Assembly: GCA_026984275.1 (NCBI GenBank) | Contig: JALSSM010000450.1 | Coordinates: 1 to 6,637, forward strand | Length of the DNA stretch: 6,637 bases | From: Gammaproteobacteria bacterium | Lineage (GTDB): Bacteria; Pseudomonadota; Gammaproteobacteria; CAJXQU01 | Direction of reading: 5' to 3' | Shown: one piece after another, positions 1-5,315 of the stretch | Numbering within the stretch: the first letter of the stretch is position 1 | How the letters are laid out: the number at the start of each line of letters is the position of its first letter | The notes under the pieces: generated by a model | Databases searched by the model: none | Seen by the model: only the letters and a program-made list of their open reading frames with translations | What the model was told of the DNA's origin: nothing | Program-made: the position numbers and the translations under genes

Positions 1-550
1 ACCTAAAGATGAATATCGCTATACCTATCATTATTGGGTTGATCGTGAAACGGGCCTGATGTTGAAATCTAGCATTGTTAATATGCAGGAAAAAACTTTG
101 GAAACAGTTCTTTTTACTCATATTGAGTTTCCACACGAAATTACCAATGATCTGATGGTTCCAATGAGTACAGCAAATTATTCATGGCATACAAATGAAG
201 AAAAACCGGATTTGAAAGAGCAGGATGAGTCGCAATGGAAAGTTCAATGGTTACCCGGTGGTTTCACTATGGAAAGCAGTAATGAGCAGTTTTTTTCTGA
301 TAAGAATCAACCACTGGAACATCTTGTTTATTCTGATGGACTGGCAACTGTTTCTCTCTATATAGAAAAGATTAACAAAGATAAAGAAGCTATGAATGGT
401 TATGTTTCTCTCGGAGCAGTTAACGCTTATACCACATCAAAAGAGGGTTATCAGATAACGGTTGTTGGAGAACTGCCGACTAAAACGGTTCATAAAATAG
501 CATCATCACTAATCCAGAAAAAGTCTACTAATAATAAAGTCTTACCTTAG
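1..550 (+). CDS. mucB: MucB/RseB, sigma-E (AlgU) regulatory protein, 3' partial
   Basis: This is the C-terminal part of the periplasmic regulator that binds the anti-sigma factor RseA/MucA and shields it from regulated proteolysis, keeping sigma-E (AlgU) inactive until mislocalised lipoproteins or LPS intermediates release it. The frame is open from base 2 with no start in the window, leaving about 182 residues. The first visible residues, YRYTYHYWVDRETGL, match the family's conserved stretch before the C-terminal domain. Near the end, the NAYTT and GYQITVVGELP segments match the RseB C-terminal domain, followed by the usual helix (KTVHKIASSL) and a short Lys/Asn-rich tail. An internal ATG at 59 gives a 163-residue frame, but the family pattern clearly continues upstream, so it is not the start. 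The stop codon (548-550) overlaps the ribosome binding site of mucD, so the two are translated from one message. The upstream partners rpoE/algU and mucA are expected just outside the window but are not seen. Confidence 0.88.
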   Translation, partial: PKDEYRYTYHYWVDRETGLMLKSSIVNMQEKTLETVLFTHIEFPHEITNDLMVPMSTANYSWHTNEEKPDLKEQDESQWKVQWLPGGFTMESSNEQFFSDKNQPLEHLVYSDGLATVSLYIEKINKDKEAMNGYVSLGAVNAYTTSKEGYQITVVGELPTKTVHKIASSLIQKKSTNNKVLP

Positions 551-553
551 GAA
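549..553 (+). promoter_or_regulatory. Ribosome binding site of mucD overlapping the mucB stop
   Basis: AGGAA lies six bases before the ATG at 560 and shares two bases with the mucB TAG. The spacing is near optimal. It fixes the mucD start at 560 and suggests that mucD translation can be coupled to mucB. Confidence 0.7.
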
Positions 554-559
554 TAAATT

Positions 560-2005
560 ATGTATCAACAACGTTTGAGTCTGTCATCATTTAGAGACAG
601 AATGATCATGTCGATCATGTTTGTGAATCTTTTTTTCTTTTTCTTCTCATCTCTGGTTGATGCCCGTTCATTACCAGAATTCACAAAACTGGCGAAAGAA
701 AATAGTCCAGCCGTTGTCAATATATCAACAACACAGAAACGTCCTGAATTGCCAAATCTTCAACAGATACCACAGATGCCAGATCTTCCGGAAGATAGTC
801 CACTAAATGATTTTTTTCGTCATTTTTTTGGTGATGGTATGGGACCGAATACCCAGCCAGTTTCTTCATTAGGTTCGGGTTTTATTATTGCTGAAGATGG
901 CTACGTGATTACAAACCACCATGTGGTGAATGGTGCCGATGAAATTATTGTCAGGCTCAATGATCGTCGGGAATTTGTTGCAACCTTGATCGGCTCTGAT
1001 AAACAGACTGATATTGCAGTGCTGAAAATCGAGGCGAAAGGATTACCTGTAGTTAATATCGGAAGCTCGAAAGATCTTGAAGTAGGTGAATGGGTCCTGG
1101 CTATCGGATCACCATTTGGTTTTGATTACTCAGTGACATCGGGGATCGTTAGTGCTCTGGGTCGCAGCTTGCCGAATGAGAATTACATTCCTTTTATTCA
1201 GACAGATGTTGCGATTAATCCTGGTAATTCAGGTGGGCCATTATTTAATCTTGATGGTGAGGCTGTCGGTGTAAATTCACAGATTTACAGTCGCACGGGC
1301 GGTTTTATGGGACTTTCATTTGCGATTCCTATGGATATCGTAATGAACGTTTATCAGCAGATCAAAGAGTCTGGATCAGTTTCCAGGGGTTGGCTGGGTG
1401 TTATGATTCAGGATGTGACGCGCGAGCTGGCAGAATCGTTTGGGATGAGTAAACCGGGAGGAGCACTGGTGGCTAAAGTGTTACCTGATAGTCCAGCTGC
1501 GAAAGCTGGAATAAACACCGGCGATATTATTATGGCTTTTAATGGTCATGCAATTGATATGTCATCAGAGTTACCACCCGTCGTTGGGACAAGTCGCATC
1601 GGGCAAAGTGTTCCTGTGAAAATCTTGCGAAATGGTAAAGAGAAAACGTTGAAAGTTCTGATCGACAGTTTGCCTGGAGAGGAGAGTTTGGCATCTACAA
1701 AACCGTCGAAAGGGAAAACAATTTCAGATAATCGACTCAATATAAAAGTAAAAGATCTGACAAAAGAACAACGTGAAGAGCTGCAAGTTGAAAATCATGG
1801 AGTGCTTGTGGAAGAAGTCAGTAAGGGTGCTGCCCAAGATGCAGGGATTATCGCTGGGGATGTTATCCTGTTGATTGATAATAAAAAAATATCAAATAGT
1901 AAGGTCTTAAAAGAATTAATTAAATCCCTGCCTTCAGGGAAAGCTGTTCCTGTCCTGATACAACGAGATGCAAACCCCATGTTTCTGGCTATAAAAATAC
2001 CTTAG
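560..2005 (+). CDS. mucD: MucD/DegP (HtrA) periplasmic serine endoprotease
   Basis: HtrA-family protease that degrades misfolded periplasmic and outer-membrane proteins; in Pseudomonas, MucD also restrains the AlgU envelope-stress response. The 481 residues match the usual length (about 455-475) plus a slightly long signal sequence. A basic N-terminus and a hydrophobic core very rich in Phe (about residues 15-33) end at a likely cleavage site after VDA (residue 35). The trypsin-like domain carries the triad His121 (TNHHVV), Asp151 (TDIAVLK) and Ser224 (GNSGGP), spaced as in E. coli DegP. A Pro-rich LA-loop segment with NDFFRHFFG lies at about 60-95. PDZ1 begins near residue 275 (SRGWLGV) and ends near 370; PDZ2 spans about 391-481 and keeps the NHGVLVEEV and AGIIAGDVI signatures. 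The start is supported by AGGAA at 549-553; a second ATG at 602 would shorten the n-region. It follows mucB by nine bases, with no mucC between. No separate promoter is seen in front of it, so the upstream operon promoter should drive it. DegQ/DegS are excluded by the operon position and by the second PDZ, respectively. Confidence 0.93.
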   Translation: MYQQRLSLSSFRDRMIMSIMFVNLFFFFFSSLVDARSLPEFTKLAKENSPAVVNISTTQKRPELPNLQQIPQMPDLPEDSPLNDFFRHFFGDGMGPNTQPVSSLGSGFIIAEDGYVITNHHVVNGADEIIVRLNDRREFVATLIGSDKQTDIAVLKIEAKGLPVVNIGSSKDLEVGEWVLAIGSPFGFDYSVTSGIVSALGRSLPNENYIPFIQTDVAINPGNSGGPLFNLDGEAVGVNSQIYSRTGGFMGLSFAIPMDIVMNVYQQIKESGSVSRGWLGVMIQDVTRELAESFGMSKPGGALVAKVLPDSPAAKAGINTGDIIMAFNGHAIDMSSELPPVVGTSRIGQSVPVKILRNGKEKTLKVLIDSLPGEESLASTKPSKGKTISDNRLNIKVKDLTKEQREELQVENHGVLVEEVSKGAAQDAGIIAGDVILLIDNKKISNSKVLKELIKSLPSGKAVPVLIQRDANPMFLAIKIP

Positions 2006-2072
2006 CTCTGATTGGAGTGCACTGTTCTGGGATCTCTGGAGATTATGATGAAAGCGATCCGATCCTGTTACT

Positions 2073-2123
2073 TAACCTGAACTCGGGATAAGGATGGCTA
2101 TCCCTTATCCCGAGTTCAAGTTA
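2073..2123. terminator. Large imperfect palindrome between convergent genes, candidate bidirectional terminator
   Basis: Arms 2073-2093 and 2103-2123 are complementary over 21 bp with a single C/A mismatch (2077/2119) around a nine-base loop. The core arm sequence is GAACTCGGGATAAGG. It sits 67 bases after the mucD stop and 15 bases beyond the stop of the minus-strand gene, where a shared terminator is expected. Neither strand shows a clear run of T after the stem, so a classical Rho-independent mechanism is not proven. The long, nearly perfect stem could equally be an RNA-stabilising 3' hairpin or a copy of a dispersed palindromic repeat. No second copy was noticed in this window. Confidence 0.5.
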
Positions 2124-2138
2124 CTTACTCATTATTCC

Positions 2139-3608
2139 TCAGTGTGATAGTTCTGCGTAAGCTGTTGGAACAATAAGTTCATGCATAGGGGCAATCATTT
2201 TAGAAAGCCATTGTCCCCCTGCTGGATCATCAGCAAGAGCAACAGCGATGTATTTGTAACCATTGGCCTCGATCAGAGCACTATCAGCATGCCAGTGACG
2301 CCATGAACCTGACTTTCGGTAGATAGTTGCTTCTGGGTGACTTGCAAGACCCTTGACGAACTTATGATTAATTTTTGGATTTGAAAGAATTTCTTTCATC
2401 TCTGCAGTGAGTTCGCTGGAAACAAGCTGGCCTGTTTCCAGCATGTAATAAAAGCGTGCAGTCTGCAGGACAGTCGCTCCATGGGACAGGTTATGAATTG
2501 GGTCACGTTCAAATGCAGGCGTTTTTCCATAGGCTTTGCCAACCCATAGGCCGCCATTATGCAGTGGATCATAGAGTTTAAACCGGTCAGACATCAGGAT
2601 CTCCTGAAGTCGATGATGACCAACGCGATCAAGCATTTTTGTCGCATTTTTATTAGAAGAAAAGCGAATCATTTGTGTTAGAGATTCCTTGGTATTAGCA
2701 TCAAGAGTCATCTCACCTTGTTCAATTTCTACAAAGGCTCCAAGAAGGATGGCTATTTTGGGTAAGCTGGCTGCATACATCATCTCGTCACCATTGAGTG
2801 ATGCCACTCTGGGATGATGAATATCAGTAATATCGACAAGAGCTACCGCCAGTTTCTCCTTCTGAATTTCACTCATCAGACCAAGTCTATCAATTGTTTT
2901 CTCCAGTTCCCTTTGTAGCTCTCTATCCGATTGCTCACGTAGCTGGGGGAAATGGTTGCTTTGTGTATATAAATGTGGGCTTTCTGGAGGTTCTATGGTA
3001 TCGACTTTGACATCATTGACAGTCGTTATGCCTGAATAAGTGTTGTTTAATTTTTTAACATGCAGTTTGCGAGAACGGCTTTGATGATGAATTATCTCGA
3101 GGATATTTTTCCCTGAGGCATGAATAAGCAGTTTCTGACCAGGTTTTAGAAGTTTCAATCCATTGGTCTCTGCACCAACATGCATTATCGTATATAACTC
3201 TTTAATACTTAGACCATTTTCCCTAAACAGGCTATACAATGTGTCATCTTTTTTAATGGTAAATTCGAGCCACCCATTACCTTCATGAACTTTCAGGGAA
3301 GACGGTTGATCATGTTTTGTCTGATCTGGGAGTCGGTTGTCTGTCAAAGGCTCAAATGGCAGGTTCTGATAGATTTTGGGACGAAAACGTAAATGGGTAC
3401 CAGAACCAAGTTGAACCTTTTTCATGCGATTATTAAGGGAAGAACTTAATGGCGGTCTCTTTTTTACGGGTTCGGCGAAAACTTTCACAGCCGGGAGATG
3501 AATAATCAACACCGACAGACCAAGCATGATCAGACTCTTTACGCGGGTATTTCCGTATGTATTTTTTGGGGTAGCTAACATGACTGATCGCCTAAATCCT
3601 TTTATCAT
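2139..3608 (-). CDS. Exported LysM (OapA-like) and class A beta-lactamase-fold serine hydrolase
   Basis: Predicted exported protein of 489 residues, probably acting at peptidoglycan; its exact reaction is unknown. Numbering is from the ATG at 3608. A long basic n-region and a hydrophobic stretch (25-45) end in VFA|EP, a likely signal peptidase I site. Residues about 115-164 form a LysM of the OapA/MepM type (DDTLYSLFRENGLS and LKPGQKLLI). A charged linker leads to a serine-hydrolase domain (about 235-477) with Ser281-x-x-Lys284 (SLPK), Ser317-Ser-Asn319 and Lys432-Ser-Gly434, the three motifs of the penicillin-binding/class A beta-lactamase fold. I find no clear ExxLN omega-loop glutamate between the second and third motifs, so an antibiotic-hydrolysing role is doubtful. 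The frame extends to a GTG at 3647 (502 residues), but that codon has no ribosome binding site, whereas the ATG at 3608 has AGGA (3614-3617 on the complement) five bases away; an ATG at 3581 also remains possible. It converges on mucD and diverges from the gene at 3839. Confidence 0.82.
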   Translation of the reverse strand: MIKGFRRSVMLATPKNTYGNTRVKSLIMLGLSVLIIHLPAVKVFAEPVKKRPPLSSSLNNRMKKVQLGSGTHLRFRPKIYQNLPFEPLTDNRLPDQTKHDQPSSLKVHEGNGWLEFTIKKDDTLYSLFRENGLSIKELYTIMHVGAETNGLKLLKPGQKLLIHASGKNILEIIHHQSRSRKLHVKKLNNTYSGITTVNDVKVDTIEPPESPHLYTQSNHFPQLREQSDRELQRELEKTIDRLGLMSEIQKEKLAVALVDITDIHHPRVASLNGDEMMYAASLPKIAILLGAFVEIEQGEMTLDANTKESLTQMIRFSSNKNATKMLDRVGHHRLQEILMSDRFKLYDPLHNGGLWVGKAYGKTPAFERDPIHNLSHGATVLQTARFYYMLETGQLVSSELTAEMKEILSNPKINHKFVKGLASHPEATIYRKSGSWRHWHADSALIEANGYKYIAVALADDPAGGQWLSKMIAPMHELIVPTAYAELSH

Positions 3609-3726
3609 AGCGATCCTGCATTTTGACAGATTGAGTAGTATAGTCACAGCGAGATAAGATTCCCTACTTTGTCATTGCTACTAGTGTAGCATCAAACAGT
3701 TTGTAATCATGCGTAACATTATCAAT

Positions 3727-3755
3727 TTGTGACAGATGTTGGCTATTAGTATAGT
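3727..3755 (+). promoter_or_regulatory. Candidate sigma-70 promoter of the transporter gene
   Basis: TTGTGA (3727-3732, 4/6 to the -35 consensus) and TATAGT (3750-3755, 5/6 to the -10 consensus) are spaced by exactly 17 bases. Transcription would start near 3762, giving a leader of roughly 75 bases before the ATG at 3839. Confidence 0.5.
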
Positions 3756-3786
3756 ACTATTATGTAGAAAGCAATAAGGAATATCT

Positions 3787-3833
3787 GGAAAACTCTGTTT
3801 AGATCAGCGTTTTCCTGGTTATTTATATCCAGG
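3787..3833 (+). promoter_or_regulatory. Two overlapping leader hairpins, one covering the Shine-Dalgarno
   Basis: GGAAAAC (3787-3793) can pair with GTTTTCC (3809-3815) around a 15-base loop. CCTGG (3814-3818) can instead pair with CCAGG (3829-3833), hiding part of the AGGAG at 3831-3835 that precedes the ATG at 3839. The two stems share bases 3814-3815, so they compete at that point. The stems are short (7 and 5 bp), so a regulatory role is only inferred. Confidence 0.25.
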
Positions 3834-3838
3834 AGATT

Positions 3839-5089
3839 ATGAACGGTACTGCAATAACAAGGAGTTTGATGTGGCGAGCATCGATACTTTTCATCAACTT
3901 TTTTCTGATTATACTTGCCTATTACCATATAAAACCTGCCAGCCGATCATTATTTATCGAATATCTTGGGGCAGAATCTTTACCTTATGTCTGGATTAGC
4001 ACCGCCGTTATTCTTGGATTGGCGATCAGTTATTATCACAGACTACTGGAGCGAAGCAGTCGTTTAAATCTTGTTCTTGGCACACTGGCCGTTTTTATCG
4101 CTTTTTTGCTTTTGTTTCATTCTTTACTCGATCAACAGGGGAAAATAATAGCCGTTGCTTTTTATATTTTTGTTGATATTTTCAGTGTTGTGCTGGTGGA
4201 GCAGTTCTGGAGTTTGACGAATTCTATTTATAAAGTATCAGATGGAAAACGTTGGTACGGGATAGTCGGAACAGGTGGGTTATTAGGTGGAGTTATCGGT
4301 GGAAAGATGGCCAAGATGTGGATCGAAAAGGCTGGTTTTGATACTTCAGATCTACTGTTATTCGCTGTTGCGATCCTGGCCGTTTTAATGCTGCTTAATC
4401 TCGTTTTTGCACGGATTGGTGTCTACGATGAAGACAACAAAACGAGTGAAACCACAAGGTTTCATGAGGGTTGGGAATCACTGGTAAAAAACCGATATTT
4501 GATCCTGATTGCGATGACATTGTTATTATCACAAATTGCATCACCCCTTGTGGAATACAAATTCATGAGCATGGTGCAGGAACATTTTACCGATCTTGAT
4601 CAGAGAACGGGATTTTTGTCCGGTTTCTTTGCCAACCTGGGGTTGATTTCAATTGGTATCAATTTGTTGGTGACACCTTTTGTTCACAGGCATTTCGGTA
4701 TTATTGCCGGACTAACTTTACAACCATTTTTCTTGCTGATCAGTACCTGGAGTTTTTACCTGCACCCAGGCATGTTAACAGCCCAAATAATGAAAATCAG
4801 CGATCGAGGATTGGCCTATTCTATTAACAGGGCCTCCAGAGAATTACTGTATGTACCGATAGGTTCATTGCAGATATATCAGGCAAAAGCCTGGATTGAT
4901 ATGTTTGGGTATCGCTTATTTAAAGTAGCCGGTTCTGTTTTAATTTTACTTTTAACTCAATGGCTTCCTTTCAGTGTTTCAACAATAGGACTGAGCTGGT
5001 TAACAATGATGGTCTGCCTGCTATGGATGGTGGCAATCTTTCTCCTGGCACGTGAACATCGTCTGGTCATACAAGCCTCACCGGCTTAA
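3839..5089 (+). CDS. NTT-like (ATP/ADP translocase-related) MFS membrane protein
   Basis: Polytopic inner-membrane protein of 416 residues, most similar by eye to the bacterial relatives of the ATP/ADP (NTT/Npt) carriers within the MFS superfamily. Its substrate is unknown. I count about 11-12 hydrophobic segments: near 14-31, 48-67, 76-97, 103-124, 138-160, 171-193, 219-241, 257-281, 286-308, 364-384 and 386-407. Family-like features are the N-terminal SRSLFIEYLGAESLPYVWI stretch (36-54) and the conserved region at 322-362, containing YSINRASRELLYVPIG followed by KAWIDMFGYRLFK. That region resembles the NTT segment in which a (K/R)E(L/M)xYxP core is followed by KAxxDxxxxR. True NTTs are near 500 residues, so this shorter version belongs to the uncharacterised MFS-like branch rather than to proven energy-parasite carriers. 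AGGAG (3831-3835) precedes the first ATG at only three bases. An in-frame ATG at 3869 (residue 11) follows AAGGAG (3859-3864) by four bases and is a credible alternative start. The gene is probably a single transcription unit. Confidence 0.75.
   Translation: MNGTAITRSLMWRASILFINFFLIILAYYHIKPASRSLFIEYLGAESLPYVWISTAVILGLAISYYHRLLERSSRLNLVLGTLAVFIAFLLLFHSLLDQQGKIIAVAFYIFVDIFSVVLVEQFWSLTNSIYKVSDGKRWYGIVGTGGLLGGVIGGKMAKMWIEKAGFDTSDLLLFAVAILAVLMLLNLVFARIGVYDEDNKTSETTRFHEGWESLVKNRYLILIAMTLLLSQIASPLVEYKFMSMVQEHFTDLDQRTGFLSGFFANLGLISIGINLLVTPFVHRHFGIIAGLTLQPFFLLISTWSFYLHPGMLTAQIMKISDRGLAYSINRASRELLYVPIGSLQIYQAKAWIDMFGYRLFKVAGSVLILLLTQWLPFSVSTIGLSWLTMMVCLLWMVAIFLLAREHRLVIQASPA
3859..3864 (+). promoter_or_regulatory. 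Second Shine-Dalgarno supporting an alternative start at 3869
   Basis: AAGGAG lies inside the 5' end of the transporter frame, four bases before the in-frame ATG at 3869. It is a stronger match, slightly better spaced, than the AGGAG three bases before the ATG at 3839. The protein from 3869 would be 406 residues and would keep the first membrane segment intact. Confidence 0.4.
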
Positions 5090-5315
5090 GAACAGACACC
5101 TGACAAACAATCATCAGTTCCCAAATTATTTAAAGAATGACTTCTGAGCCAAAAAAATAACAGCTTTCAGGAAACAAAGTAAAAACGTCAATTAAGTGGC
5201 AATATATTGTTAAGAAGGTCCTCAGGAACGTTATAATAGTCATACTAATCACACAGTAACTCTGGCATGAGTCTTGTATATAAGTCTTCTGAGAAGGGAT
5301 TTAATAACGAGATTT
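5090..5315. other. Intergenic region upstream of the PilZ-DUF1631 gene
   Basis: These 226 bases are AT-rich and show no convincing coding frame or RNA gene. The transporter gene is not followed by a clear hairpin plus T-run. The notable contents are a perfect TATAAT at 5232-5237, a GGAAC motif just before it (5225-5229), and a short inverted repeat CTTCTGAGAAG (5286-5296) about 20 bases before the PilZ start. Confidence 0.5.
5207..5237 (+). promoter_or_regulatory. Candidate promoter of the PilZ-DUF1631 gene
   Basis: A perfect -10 hexamer, TATAAT, lies at 5232-5237. The best -35 is TTGTTA (5207-5212, 4/6), but the 19-base spacer is longer than ideal. Transcription would start near 5244, with a leader of about 70 bases. 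The exact -10 match makes the location plausible although the -35 is weak. Confidence 0.35.

Larger units (their letters stand above)
3609..3838. other. Divergent intergenic region
   Basis: About 230 bases separate the ATG of the minus-strand LysM gene from that of the plus-strand transporter gene. The region holds a good plus-strand promoter (3727-3755) and nested hairpins before the transporter. Minus-strand promoter candidates are weaker: TATACT on the complement of 3637-3642 with no good -35, and an extended -10 (TGCTACACT) on the complement of 3683-3691. The first would place the transcript start downstream of the GTG at 3647 and so would favour the ATG at 3608. A perfect 10-bp palindrome, ATAGTACTAT (3751-3760), overlaps the plus-strand -10 and could be an operator, but it may be chance in AT-rich DNA. 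Confidence 0.5.

Noticed and set aside
603..618. Repeated GATCATG at the 5' end of mucD
   Set aside because: It is a short coding repeat giving Met-Ile/Ser-Ile-Met in the signal peptide; there is no sign of a regulatory array.
1546..1980. Two antisense open frames (1546-1740 and 1795-1980, minus strand) inside mucD
   Set aside because: They lie fully under the well-supported PDZ domains of mucD, resemble no protein and have no independent start signals.
2139..3608. Annotation as an antibiotic-resistance beta-lactamase
   Set aside because: The three active-site motifs are present, but the omega-loop glutamate is not evident and a LysM domain is fused, so a cell-wall role is more likely.
3746..3928. 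Minus-strand frame of 60 residues spanning the divergent region and the 5' end of the transporter
   Set aside because: It overlaps the plus-strand promoter, leader and first membrane segment, and its translation has no recognisable features.
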